Shown in pieces: positions 20,523-30,836 of a DNA stretch of 64,000 bases; position 1 is the stretch's first letter; every line of letters begins with the position of its first letter. A program made the position numbers and the translations under genes. The notes beneath the pieces were generated by a model. The model saw only the letters and a program-made list of their open reading frames with translations, was not told where the DNA came from and made no database searches. The stretch spans positions 124,001-188,000 of the forward strand of contig CAVZQU010000013.1 of NCBI GenBank assembly GCA_963777515.1, written 5' to 3'. The stretch is from CAVSWT01 sp963777515 (GTDB taxonomy: Bacteria; Bacteroidota; Ignavibacteria; Ignavibacteriales; Ignavibacteriaceae).

Positions 20523-20590
20523 ACGTTGTGTCTCCGTGGTAAAATTATTTACAAGAAAAGTTAACCACAAAAGTACAAAGTCACAGAGTG
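20523..20590. repeat. Dispersed CTCCGTGGT/ACCAC inverted repeat between convergent genes
   Basis: GTTGTGTCTCCGTGGTAAAA on the left and TTAACCACAAAAGTACAAAG then TCACAGAG on the right form an imperfect palindrome between the alanine racemase and lipase genes. A related sequence with CCACGGAGAAAGACAAG and ACACAGAGA lies at 47967-48048. It may act as a bidirectional terminator for the two convergent genes. Confidence 0.5.
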
Positions 20591-20595
20591 AAAAA

Positions 20596-21714
20596 TCATA
20601 CATTCAGTATCTTTATAGCATCAACTAATTGATGAAAATAATTTGGGTTCATTACAAAGTCCTCATGGCCTTGCCCCTTCCATTCAGTATAAAACTTTTG
20701 CTGACTTGATAGTTTTGGGAACATTACATTTTTAGTTTCTTCAGGATCAGCCAATGTATCAAATTCCATAGTCACAACTGAAATAGGTAAATTAATTTTA
20801 TGATAGTTCTCGGAATAATTTACGTTTCCATCTAGCGAAGTCATTTTTTGATTTAGTACCGCTCTCTGATACTGAGCAAGTATACCCCAAAAAGTTGCCT
20901 GCATAGTACAATAAAAAATTCTTTTTTGTGCTTCTTTAGATACGTTCGGAATGTGATATAAAAATTCCCAGGTATTCATAGTTGAAATTATATTTAAAAT
21001 TATTGTAAGAGGGAATAATAATATTTTTAATAAGGTACTGTCTATCATTTTTTGTCTTAGCTTCATTGGGACCGGGACAGGGAGTCTTTTAAGAATACTT
21101 AATAAATTTAAAAGAGAAGATGAGCTGATAATCTTAAATGTTTTTCCAAATAATTTTAAAGTTACTCCAGTTTTAACAAAGTTTTGCAGAGAAGAAGGTT
21201 TACTAAAAGTAAAATCAAGATAACTGCCAACTGTTACTAATGCTCTTAAAGCAGATTGACGTTTTAACGCTTCTTCATCAGAAAGATATACTGAGCCTTC
21301 CGGTGTTCTGCAAGTCCCCATCATACTTATTAATGCTGTGTTGCCGCCTTGACTGTGGCCAATATAAATGGGTTTCATGTGAGTTGCATCTGCTACAAAA
21401 TAAATTACTGCAGGAATATCAAAAGCTGCAAAGTCATCCATACTTGTTGAAAAGTTTGTACCGGTTGAGCCGCCGTTACCCCGAGAATCAATAATCCAAA
21501 CATCGTAGTCATTATTGAATAGATATTCTGCGATACTTCCTTCGTTTTTCATCAAATCATAAAAAAGCCCGTTCTGGTAAAATCCTTCCCAAAGTATAAG
21601 AGGTAATTTGTTCTCATTAATTAATCTTACTGCTCTTATCGTAAAATCTTTTCCATCGAATGTTTTTACGGGGATATCATAATTTTTTCTAGTTGCTGTA
21701 TTCATAATTATCAT
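20596..21714 (-). CDS. Lipase-like alpha/beta hydrolase coupled to GMC oxidoreductase
   Basis: 372 residues. Oxyanion/entry motif LILWEGFYQNGLFYDLM, then DVWIIDSRGNGGS and the nucleophile elbow GHSQGG at about residues 135-140; acid candidate in MEFDTLADPEET and His in KGQGHEDFV near the C-terminus, so a complete Ser-Asp-His triad is visible. The pattern resembles acid-lipase/ab-hydrolase-associated lipases. Its ATG overlaps the TGA of the upstream GMC oxidoreductase by four bases (ATGA), so translation is coupled. In other bacteria such hydrolases are found fused to cholesterol-oxidase-like GMC proteins (recalled), so a joint action on a sterol-like, ester or long-chain lipid is plausible but unproven. 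No signal peptide is seen. Confidence 0.8.
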   Translation of the reverse strand: MIIMNTATRKNYDIPVKTFDGKDFTIRAVRLINENKLPLILWEGFYQNGLFYDLMKNEGSIAEYLFNNDYDVWIIDSRGNGGSTGTNFSTSMDDFAAFDIPAVIYFVADATHMKPIYIGHSQGGNTALISMMGTCRTPEGSVYLSDEEALKRQSALRALVTVGSYLDFTFSKPSSLQNFVKTGVTLKLFGKTFKIISSSSLLNLLSILKRLPVPVPMKLRQKMIDSTLLKILLFPLTIILNIISTMNTWEFLYHIPNVSKEAQKRIFYCTMQATFWGILAQYQRAVLNQKMTSLDGNVNYSENYHKINLPISVVTMEFDTLADPEETKNVMFPKLSSQQKFYTEWKGQGHEDFVMNPNYFHQLVDAIKILNV

Positions 21715-23600
21715 ATGTTTGATGAAATAATATCTGCAGCATAATTTGAAATTCCCATTATGCTTAATTGCGGATTAACAAATACACCAGTAGGAAAAAC
21801 ACTTGCGTCAACCACATATAGGTTATTAAAGTCATAAACTCTAAAGTTATTATCTAAAGCGCCAATGTCTTTGTTATTTGACATTGGAGTTCCGCCTTGA
21901 GGATGAGCTGTACTAAGGCTTATATCTTCCGGTATTTTTACTTGATTATCTATTTTTGATAAGTCACTTTCTGATCTAACCAATAGTTCATCATAAGAAG
22001 ATGGAAGTACACAGTCAGCGCCGGCAGCTAAAAATACTCTGCAGAGTGCTTTCATTCCTTCTTTAAGTTTTTTAAAATCATTGTCAGTCATTTTATAATC
22101 AACAGTAGTTTTGCCGAATAAATCTAATTTTATCTTTCCATTAGGTTCGCTTCCTACAACAGGGGCGGCGGTTGCATAATGAGTATAACTTTTCATTCTT
22201 TCATTTAGTTTTTCGAACCAGCCCTGCATTATTAATGCTGAAGTACCGGGAGGATTAAAAGTTGTTTCAACCAAATATCCATCTCCTTTTATATAACAGC
22301 ACATTTGCACGCCATCGTATGATTTTACTTCATCTGGAAATTCTGCCATCATAGGTGTTGTAATATTAAAAGATAACCTCGTCCCTACATTTCTTTTGAT
22401 GCCGCTTTTTAAAAGTATTGCACTCGAAGCAATTGCTCCGGCAGCGACAACAATTTGTTTAGCTGATACAGTGAATTTATCTCCAGAAGAATTTTGACAA
22501 ACTATCTTTTCGGCTTTGTTGCCGCTTGATTGAATTTTTAATACTTCACAATCTGCAATTATCTCAGTTCCTTCTTTTTGAGCCATAGGTAAATAATTTA
22601 AAAGCATAGAGAGCTTTCTGTCATATTTGCAGCCGATATTGCAATATCCGCTTCCGCCGCATGTACCAAAATTGGTTTCAAACCATTCCGGCTTTAATCC
22701 CAATGAATCAGCACCTTTGTAAAATCTGTTTGCTCCTTCGTTTGTAATGGGAGGATTTCTTACTAAAGATACATTGCCTATAGTTTGTTCGACTGTTTTG
22801 AAATAATTTGTAAGCTTATCCGGATCTAAATGAGTACCAAGCTTCTCCCAATTTTCAATAACAAAATCCGGAGTTCTAAAACATATTGCATTATTAATTA
22901 CAGTTGAACCACCGACACAATTTCCTTGAAGTATTGCAAGATCAAAATCTTGAGTTAATTCCAAAGCTCCGTCTCTATAAAGCATTCCAATCATTTCGGG
23001 CTCAATATTAGTAAAATCATTTTTAGGGATATGATATTTTCCCTTTTCCAAAATGGTAACTTTTTTCCCGGTGTTTTTTGCTAGGTTATAAGCAGCAACA
23101 GCTCCTGCAGCACCGGATCCAATTACGCAAATATCTGTTTGAATTTCTTGATCAGAATTAATATATCTAACTTCAAGCGGTTGGGGATCAGGTTGTTTGG
23201 GTAGTTTTGTATATCTTTCTCTATCTTCAAACATTACATAGCCTGTTGATTTAAAGCTGGGCTTGTTACCGTAATAGATAAAATATACTAACTGCTTACC
23301 GCTTCTCATTATTGTTAATAAAAGACCTTTAGCATTATAGAATCTTTTCTTGATAAATTCTTTTCTTTCTTCAACTCCCATCCAGGTCAAGGGTGGATTT
23401 AAAAAGATAATCGGTAAGTATTGAAGAGCAAAGTAAACCATTTGGGCATTTAGTTTTTGTGCAGAATTAAAGATAGATAAATATTTATCAAAGTCTTTAA
23501 CAATAGTATCAAATGAATATCCTTCTGCTTTGTAATCTTCTATCACTACTTCTGCCAAAGCTCTATATGAAAGTGCTTGTGTTGGTGAAAGCGACTTCAA
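21711..23600 (-). CDS. GMC-family FAD oxidoreductase (cholesterol/long-chain alcohol oxidase-like)
   Basis: 629 residues. N-terminal about 120 residues resemble the helical module of long-chain alcohol oxidases. The FAD Rossmann motif GSGAAGAVAAYNLA is at about 161-174 with ILEKGKY. A Cys-rich loop CGGSGYCNIGC follows, then VVAAGAIASSAILLKSG, and the C-terminal GMC block HPQGGTPM ... LYVVDASVFPTGVFVNPQLSIMG with its conserved His and Asn. It should oxidise an alcohol or sterol hydroxyl with FAD in the cytosol or at the membrane. It is coupled (4-base overlap) to a lipase-like hydrolase and follows a small membrane protein on the same strand. Substrate is unknown. Confidence 0.85.
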   Translation of the reverse strand: MKSLSPTQALSYRALAEVVIEDYKAEGYSFDTIVKDFDKYLSIFNSAQKLNAQMVYFALQYLPIIFLNPPLTWMGVEERKEFIKKRFYNAKGLLLTIMRSGKQLVYFIYYGNKPSFKSTGYVMFEDRERYTKLPKQPDPQPLEVRYINSDQEIQTDICVIGSGAAGAVAAYNLAKNTGKKVTILEKGKYHIPKNDFTNIEPEMIGMLYRDGALELTQDFDLAILQGNCVGGSTVINNAICFRTPDFVIENWEKLGTHLDPDKLTNYFKTVEQTIGNVSLVRNPPITNEGANRFYKGADSLGLKPEWFETNFGTCGGSGYCNIGCKYDRKLSMLLNYLPMAQKEGTEIIADCEVLKIQSSGNKAEKIVCQNSSGDKFTVSAKQIVVAAGAIASSAILLKSGIKRNVGTRLSFNITTPMMAEFPDEVKSYDGVQMCCYIKGDGYLVETTFNPPGTSALIMQGWFEKLNERMKSYTHYATAAPVVGSEPNGKIKLDLFGKTTVDYKMTDNDFKKLKEGMKALCRVFLAAGADCVLPSSYDELLVRSESDLSKIDNQVKIPEDISLSTAHPQGGTPMSNNKDIGALDNNFRVYDFNNLYVVDASVFPTGVFVNPQLSIMGISNYAADIISSNI

Positions 23601-23601
23601 T

Positions 23602-23989
23602 TCAAATCTGCTTATAACTGACTTTCTCCATAATATTACGGAGACAACAAATAATAATGTTGAAACGATAAAAAACGTTAAGATAATTTGAATCTATGTG
23701 TGAATGTGCCCCTGAAATAATAACTCGTATTAGGGAATAGATTGAAATTATAAAGAAGGAAAATAGCAGCATATCAGAAAAGATATTATTATTCCTAATT
23801 CCGGAAGAAGCGGTTTTACTTAAGATGAATAGCAGAAAAAACAATGGCGGTGTAAACAAAAGAAGCAGCCTCTCTTGCTTAGAAGTAATTATGATAAAAG
23901 TATACGGTTAGAATGAAGCACAATAAAAAAATTATAGAAAGTATTAGAAGAAAATTTTTATAGACTTTTTCTTGTTGTGTGGTGTTCAT
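23602..23989 (-). pseudogene. Small membrane protein, probably frameshifted
   Basis: Starting at the ATG at 23989 the frame gives MNTTQQEKVYKNFLLILSII and a hydrophobic segment, ending at a TAA after 36 codons. The neighbouring frame, open through the same place, continues IIITSKQERLLLLFTPPLFF and at least two more hydrophobic segments, stopping two bases before the GMC gene. Joined at about 23885-23895 they make a protein of about 128 residues with three or four membrane helices. I do not recognise the family. Its position between an FAD oxidase and a GMC oxidoreductase suggests a membrane partner of the oxidase cluster. The unjoined second part would need a TTG start. Confidence 0.5.
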
Positions 23990-24022
23990 GATATCCATCT
24001 TAAATTAATTAATTAAAATTTT

Positions 24023-25553
24023 CTAATCTTTAAATTCACATCTATCCGTAAATACATTTTCAAAGGTGCCTTTTTTATTAAGGATGTTATAAATCTTTTT
24101 CCATTTTGGTAATTCAGGGTAAAGTGATTTTACAGTTTCTGCATCCAAATGATTATACTGTCCCCAGTGCGGCCTAATTGCACCTAAGCTTAAGAAGCTC
24201 ATCTTCAATTCTTTCTAACAACTGAAAGGTACCGTACGTTCCTACTAAGCAAGGCACTTCGATCATACATTTATCTTCACCCTGATTCATTGCTAGAAAA
24301 GAATTGGTTTGCTTTACGAAGCGCAGTGAAATAGGAGCTGAATGATAAATCTGTCCGTCATTTTTATCTTTTTCAGCAAGTTCAATAATTTTATCTGCGG
24401 CTTTGATGAACAAATCATCTTTTAATGATATGGCAAATTCGGATGAAAATCCTTTTACATAATTTGCATTGCCAAGATGAAGAACATGAAAACTTTTGTC
24501 TACATATCCGTCATAATCAATCACTTGCTTCATGCTGGTGTTAATAAAATATGGAGAAAGCTTATATAGATATTTAAAAGCCATTCGTATAAAGAATTCA
24601 ATGTAAGGAATTATTAATTCGATAAACCAATGCCGCATTCTGCTGCCGACAGGAAGTTTAGTTATGTTTCCGGTAAAAATATTTCTCCTGGTAATTAAGC
24701 ATCTGTGAGTGCCTTTTATTTTATAAGGATTTATCCAAACTTCAAAATGACGGTTACTTGAAATATTACTATGATCTTTCAGCATTACTTTAACATCTTC
24801 CCATGATGTTTCATGTACTTTGCCAAGCCGTTCTTCTTTTAAATAATATGCAGGCAATACTTTTAAAATTGCTGAATAAATAACTCCCATATTTCCAAAG
24901 CTGACTGAAACAGCATTATACCAATCATCATCCTGTATTAATTTATTTTCAGGATATTTTGCTTTATATTTTTCTGGATCTGTAATTCCGTTTGAAGGTT
25001 CAATTCTATAAATAATTCCGCCTTCTCCAACCATAACTAATGAAACGGCTTGGTCTGATATTGCACCTAATCCAATTCCGGTTCCGTGAGTTGCAGTTGA
25101 TATAACTCCGGCAATAGTCTGTGCATCAAAGCCGCCCATGTTGTATAAAGCTAATTTTTTTTGATCAAGCAGTTGATTTAAATCTCTAATAGTAATTCCG
25201 TTTTCAGCATGAACCAGCAGATTTGGATCAAGGCCTAACTTCTTAATCTCTTCATCAGATTTTAGAATACTTTTATCAAGATCGATTAACTTATTCATTC
25301 CATGGCAATCAATAAGATAATCTGTTGTCTGCAGTATCTCTGAAAACGAATGGCCTGATGCAACGGCTCTAACTTTGCAATTATCCTGTTCGGCTATTTT
25401 GATTATTTGAACAAGTTCTTCTAATGAAGTTGGCTTGTAATATCTTAATGGAGAAACTTTTTGATTGGCAATTACATTTTCCCAGGTTTTTCTCTCAATA
25501 AAATCCGGAGTTTTTCGGGTACTTGAAATAGTATTTTTAGGTATGCTTTCCAT
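24023..25553 (-). CDS. FAD-linked oxidase of the sugar-1,4-lactone/alditol oxidase type, frameshifted near the end
   Basis: The main frame (24174-25553, 459 residues) has the PCMH FAD-binding fold: PTSLEELVQIIKIAEQ, VRAVASGHSFSE, and QTIAGVISTATHGTGIGLGA. The family signature RPHWGQ near the C-terminus lies in another frame (24023-24208: LGAIRPHWGQYNHLD), reached by dropping one T in CTTAAGCTTAGG at about 24180-24190, which would read ELLKLGAIRPHWGQ. The joined protein is about 510 residues. Such enzymes covalently or tightly bind FAD and oxidise aldonolactones, alditols or sterol-like alcohols. It heads the minus-strand oxidase cluster and faces a 530-bp divergent spacer. Confidence 0.8.
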
Positions 25554-26082
25554 TTATCCTCTTAACTTTTAAAATAATATTCAGGGTTGTTATAACAACA
25601 ACTAACTAATAATAAAAAAGAATAATTACTTATACTTATAGCAGTGGAAATAAACTAAACTTTAAAACTTATTTTCGAACCGGGCAAACAAGAAAAGAAA
25701 TTGTGATCAAAAAACTTTCTACTTAAATATTTTTTCTATATAAAAATTTTCAAATTGTAATCTACTAAGTTCAATCAACAAAACTGAAAGTCTTTGCTTC
25801 AGAAAAGGAAAGCGAACCGGAATCAAAATACAATGTGAGATTATTTAAGTCAAGTAAAATTTATCATTCTGTTAAATCGGTTAAATAAAAATTGAACCAC
25901 TTGAATAAATCACGGTAAAGTTAATAACTATATTTTATTTGAAGTTACCTAATTCTTTAAAATTAAAAAGCTTAGACTGGCAGATGGCATTATAATTGTT
26001 TAAGTGAGAGTGTTTACTTTAAAAAAAATTCATCGATAATATAGTAAAAATATAAATATTGTCGAGTATTTGAGAGAGATTT
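25554..26082. other. Divergent intergenic region, 529 bp
   Basis: AT-rich spacer between the FAD oxidase (minus) and the hybrid kinase (plus). It should hold promoters for both. No RNA gene, strong palindrome or hidden coding frame was recognised. Confidence 0.45.
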
Positions 26083-29000
26083 ATGGAAGATATCAATAAA
26101 ACTAAAGAACAACTCCTTGAGGAAATCTCAGAATTACGTCAGCGAATTATCATACAGGAAAATGATGAAAAAGAGGGGAAAAAAACAAAAAACCAAGTTT
26201 TTCAGTTAAGTAAATCTCAGTTAGTAATTATGGATTCACTTCAACAAGCGTTTTATTGGAAAGATGTAAATCAAATCTACCATGGGGTGCAATAAAAAGT
26301 TTGCTGAAGATATAAATTTAAACCATCCTGATGAAATTATTGGTAGATCTGATAATGAGTTAAATTTAGAAAAAATAGGTAATTTATACTGGGATGATGA
26401 CATATTTGTAGTTGAGAATAACTCTCCTAAGGTGAATTTCGAAGTTCAGACGGACAAATTTGATGGAACAAAATCCTGGTTAAGAATGAGTAAATTCCCT
26501 CTCCATGATGAAGAAGGAAAGTTAGTAGGAGTTTTATGCTATTATGAGGATATAACTGAGAAAAAGAAAAAAGAAGAAAAACTAGAGCAAGAAAGAATTT
26601 TATTAAGAACCTTAATTAATAATATACCTGATGCAATTTTTGCAAAAGATAATGAAGGCAGAAAAATAATAGCCAATTTGGCCGATTTAAATAATATGGG
26701 ATGTGATTCGGAAGAAGAAGCTTTAGGTAAAACTGATTTCGACTTTTTCACTAAAGAAACTGCGCAGGGTTTTTACGCTAATGATTGTTCAGTTATTAAT
26801 ACCGGCAACCCTGTTTTGAATAGGGAAGAATCTTTTATTGATAAAAATGGAATGCGTCATTGGCTGCATACTTCAAAACTTCCATTAAAAGATGATAATG
26901 GAAATATAATAGGATTGATAGGAATCGGCAGAAATATTACTGAAAAGAAACAAGCTGAGGAAGCACTTCAAAAAGAAAGAATCTTACTTAGAACTTTAAT
27001 TAATAATTTACCTGATGGTATTTATGTTAAAGATATCAATTGCCGCAAAACTGTTGCTAACACAGCCGATGTTCATAATAGTGGAGTTGATTCTGAAACC
27101 GACCTTATAGGGAAAACTGATTTTGACTTCTATCCTAAAGAAATTGCAGAAGGATTTTATGCTGATGACCAAGCAGTAATAAAAAGCGGCAAACCTGTTT
27201 TGAATAGAGAAGAATTTTTTATGGATAAAGATGGTAATAAACAATGGCTTCTCACCTCTAAGCTTCCTCTAAGAGATGAAAATGGAGATATTATTGGTCT
27301 TATTGGAATCGGAAGGGACATAACAGAACAAAAATGTTTTGAAGAAGATCTTAAAGATGAAAGAAATTTTTTAAGAACTTTGATTGATAATTTACCAGAC
27401 TTGATATACTTCATAGATAATAAAGCTAGATTTGTTCTTAATAATCAGGCACATCTTAGATCACTTGGTTCCAATAAACAGGAAGATGTTTTGGGCAAAA
27501 CTGCCTTTGATTTTAATCCTTATGATTTAGCAGAAACTTATTTTCAGGATGAGATGAGAATCATTCATACCGGCCAGTCTATATTGAATAAGGAAGAAGG
27601 AGCAGTTCATAAAGATACAGGTGAAAAAATCTGGCATTTAACGAGCAGAGTTCCTTTGCACAAAGACAATAAAGTTGTTGGAATCATTGGCATAAGCCGG
27701 GATATTACGCAGCAAAAAATTGCTCAAGAAAACCTGCAGAATGAGAGAAACCAGTTAAGAACATTAATAGATAATCTGCCCGATTTAATTTTCTTTAAAG
27801 ATTTAAGAGGAAGATACATTTTAAATAATAAAGCCCACCTTGAATTTATAGGAGTAAAAGATCAGCAAAAGGTACTTGGTAAAACTATTATGGATTTTTA
27901 TCCTCCAGAACAGGCGGAAGAATTATTTAAAGAAGAATTGGAAGTAATTGTATCAGGTGAGGCTTCATTTGAAGTTGAACAAATTATGTATCATAAAACC
28001 AATAAAGAAAAAAGATGGTACCTTCTAAGTAGAATTCCTCTAAAAGACAGTGAAGGAAAAGTAAAAGGTATTTTAGGTGTTGGACACGATATCACTAACC
28101 GAAAAGCAGCCGAAGAAGCTTTAAAACAAACCTACAGTGAATTAGAACAAACCAATAAGGAAATAAAAAAAGCAAACAAAATTAAAAGTCAATTCCTTGC
28201 AAACATGAGCCATGAAATCCGTACTCCATTAAATGCGGTTATTGGAATGACAGGACTGCTTCTGGATACTTCATTAAATGAAGAACAGCGGGATTTTACA
28301 GAAACAATTCTAAACAGCAGCGATATTCTACTTTCACTAATAAATGATATTTTGGATTTTTCTAAAATCGAAGCTCAAAAAATTGAACTGGAAAAACAAC
28401 CTTTTGATGTAAGAAATTGTGTTGAAGAAGCTCTCGAATTAGTAGCTTCAAAAGCCTCGGATAAAAATCTTGAGCTAGCATATTCTTTTGATGAAGGCTT
28501 GTCTACAAATGTTGTTGGTGACCAGGTACGTTTACGTCAAATATTAATTAACCTTCTTAGTAACTCAATTAAATTTACAGAAGAAGGTGAAGTTGTTATT
28601 AGTGTTTCCGGGCAATTAAAGGATCATTATTCATATCAGCTTCATTTTGCAGTAAGAGATACAGGACTAGGGATTCCCAAAGACCGTCAAAACCGTTTGT
28701 TTCAATCTTTTTCCCAGGTAGATGCCTCTACTACACGAAAATTTGGTGGAACAGGTCTCGGCTTAGCAATTAGTAAACGTTTATGTGAACTAATGGGAGG
28801 AACTATGTGGTTCGTAAGTTCAGGTGTGCCTGGTGAAGGTTCTACATTCCATTTCACTATAAATACTGAATTATCAATTGAAAGCGAAATAAGAACCGAC
28901 TTATCTGCTTTAATTGGAAAACGCGTTTTGATAGTAGATGATAATCTAACAAACAGAAATATTTTAATTCAACAAGCATCTTCACTGCAAATGTCTGCTG

Positions 29001-29776
29001 TTGGTGTTGATTCTGGTCCCGAAGCATTGAAATTATTAAATGGAAGTCATGAGTTTGATCTAGCTATTTTGGATTACCAGATGCCTGAAATGGATGGAGT
29101 GATGCTTGCTGAAGAAATCCGTAAGATTGAAAAAAGAAAATCACTTCCTCTTATCTTATTATCTTCATATGGCTATCATCTTGAAAAGGATTGGGATTTT
29201 TCTATTTTTGCCGCAACTCTCACAAAGCCCATAAAATTCTCGCAACTTTGTAATGCACTAACAACAGTACTTAAGAAAAATAAAGCGTTTGTTAAAAAGC
29301 AGCGCGATATTAAATCCATGAAATTTGACAGCACAATTGGAAAGCAATATCCGCTTACAATTCTTTTAGCGGAAGATAACACCGTTAACCAGAAAGTAGC
29401 ACTTAGAATTTTAGAAAAACTTGGTTACCGGGCTGATATTGCATTTAACGGCCTGGAAGTTATAGACGCCTTGAAACGGCAGGACTATAATGTGATATTA
29501 ATGGATGTCCAAATGCCTGAACTAGATGGTGAACAAGCAACAATAGAAATTCGCCGTACCCTTCCCCCTAAAAGGCAGCCAAGGATAGTTGCAATGACGG
29601 CAAATGCAATGAAATCTGACCGCGACAGGTATATGGAAGCGGGAATGGATGATTACATCGTAAAGCCGTTTAAGATTGAAGAATTAGTTCGTGCTTTGAT
29701 AGAAAGCTATACATATTTAAATCCGCTTGAAGTAGAAAACCAAGAACAGGATTCGGAAATAGCCGATTACAATTAA
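26083..29776 (+). CDS. Hybrid histidine kinase with five PAS domains and two receiver domains (5' frameshift)
   Basis: A coiled-coil start (TKEQLLEEISELRQR) leads into five PAS modules of about 125 residues, each followed by an ITE/QKK-type helix. PAS 2 and 3 are near copies (TDFDF, NREE, LTSKLPL, GLIGIGR). Then HisKA with phospho-His in NMSHEIRTPLNAV, HATPase with NLLSNSIKF, DTGLGIP and GGTGLGLAIS, and two receivers, with phospho-acceptor Asp in LAILDYQMPEMDG and ILMDVQMPELDG. No membrane helix, so a cytosolic sensor. The first 70 codons are in a different frame: CATGGGGTGC at 26281-26290 has four Gs where three would read IYHGCNKKF. The open main frame starts at 26282 without a ribosome site. 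An extra G, real or a base-call error, is likely. No HPt domain is present, so phosphotransfer would need another protein. Confidence 0.88.
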
Positions 29777-29781
29777 AGCAG

Positions 29782-29836
29782 TTTCAATAATAGTCTAACT
29801 TATCTCTTAGATAAAAATAATTATTGAAATAATTTT
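29782..29836 (+). terminator. Nested hairpin terminator after the hybrid kinase
   Basis: TTTCAATAA (29782-29790) pairs with TTATTGAAA (29821-29829), with an inner TCTAA/TTAGA stem (29794-29798, 29807-29811). A T-run (TAATTTTTCC) follows. It lies five bases after the kinase stop codon. Confidence 0.6.
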
Positions 29837-29875
29837 TCCTTTGAATAATTATTTTCTTTCCCTTATTATAAAAAT

Positions 29876-29917
29876 AATTCACTATTTGATTTTGTATCGA
29901 TAGTGAATTTTATTTTA
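29876..29917 (+). terminator. Second hairpin with T-run, upstream of the FMN reductase gene
   Basis: AATTCACTAT (29876-29885) pairs perfectly with ATAGTGAATT (29900-29909) and is followed by TTATTTT. It may be a second terminator of the kinase transcript or a 5' leader hairpin of the gene beginning at 29964. Confidence 0.5.
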
Positions 29918-29963
29918 CTTATCTTAATACAAATTTATTTCCTGTATAATTTTAACAAACATT

Positions 29964-30524
29964 ATGGAACAAAATATTTTTATTCCTGTAATAATAGGAA
30001 CAACAAGAAAAGGAAGATTAAGCGAAAACGTTGGAAAATTTGTTTATGAAGAAACAATGAAAAAGTCTGGTGTTGAAACAGAATTGATTGATGTGCTTAA
30101 AATTAATTTAGCGGTGGATGACGCAGGTGAACAAATAAAAAATAGCTACTTTTCTGAAGTTGTTGATAAGGCAGATGGTTTAATAATAGTTGCTCCTGAA
30201 TACAACCATGGTTACCCGGGATTGTTAAAACATTTGATTGATTCCAATTTAAAAGAGTATATACATAAGGCGGTTGGAATTTGCGGTGTGTCTGCCGGTT
30301 CATTTGGCGGAACAAGAGTAATTGAAAATCTTCTACCGGTTATGCGTGAAGTTGGATTAGTTACAATTTTCTGGGATATGAATTTCAGCAAAGTAGGACA
30401 AATTTTTGATTCTGATGGAAAAATTACTGATAGTAATTATTATAAAAGACTTGATAAATTTCTAAATGAACTTATCTGGATGTCAAAAACACTTCGATAT
30501 GGAAGAGAAAACATTTCACAATAA
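29964..30524 (+). CDS. NAD(P)H-dependent FMN reductase family protein
   Basis: 186 residues, flavodoxin-like fold. IIGTTRKGRLSENVGKFV is the FMN phosphate-binding start, VVDKADGLIIVAPEYNHGYPG is the family signature, and CGVSAGSFGG lies near the flavin. It should reduce FMN, quinones or azo compounds with NAD(P)H in the cytosol. The ATG at 29964 has no clear ribosome site but is the only start that keeps the full FMN motif. A small zinc-ribbon gene follows after nine bases, so the two are likely co-transcribed. Confidence 0.88.
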   Translation: MEQNIFIPVIIGTTRKGRLSENVGKFVYEETMKKSGVETELIDVLKINLAVDDAGEQIKNSYFSEVVDKADGLIIVAPEYNHGYPGLLKHLIDSNLKEYIHKAVGICGVSAGSFGGTRVIENLLPVMREVGLVTIFWDMNFSKVGQIFDSDGKITDSNYYKRLDKFLNELIWMSKTLRYGRENISQ

Positions 30525-30533
30525 GAGTCAATA

Positions 30534-30728
30534 ATGGAAGAAACTAACAAGAAAGTTAAATGTTCAAAATGTGGTAACGAAATGAATCATCATGCTGATA
30601 AAATTATAACAGATGTTTCAGAAGAAAATTTAAAATATTATGATAAAGCATTTGATGGAATTTTAGAAGAACATTATAAATGTCCGAATTGTGGTGCTGC
30701 TTTCAGCAAATTTGAAAAAGAAAAATAA
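30534..30728 (+). CDS. Small zinc-ribbon protein
   Basis: 64 residues with two CxxC pairs, KCSKCGNEM at the start and KCPNCGAAF near the end, the pattern of a zinc ribbon. It begins nine bases after the FMN reductase stop and ends just before another tiny frame. The ribosome site is weak (AAGAGTCA), so coupling to the upstream gene is likely. Function unknown; possibly a metal- or nucleic-acid-binding accessory. Confidence 0.75.
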   Translation: MEETNKKVKCSKCGNEMNHHADKIITDVSEENLKYYDKAFDGILEEHYKCPNCGAAFSKFEKEK

Positions 30729-30730
30729 TC

Positions 30731-30829
30731 ATGAAAAAGTATAGAGTAATAATTTCAATAATAGTTTTTATTTTAGTTGTCGGTTCCTTTATCTGGCAAA
30801 TGAGTTTGGGTAAGTGCCCGGTTCCTTAA
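30731..30829 (+). CDS. Possible 32-residue membrane peptide
   Basis: ATG at 30731, two bases after the zinc-ribbon stop, opens a frame with KKYR, one hydrophobic segment (VIISIIVFILVVGSFIW) and the end SLGKCPVP. The positive-inside start and uniform single helix look like a real small membrane protein rather than chance. It has no strong ribosome site and would rely on coupling to the upstream gene. No family recognised. Confidence 0.45.
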   Translation: MKKYRVIISIIVFILVVGSFIWQMSLGKCPVP

Positions 30830-30836
30830 TTTACTT

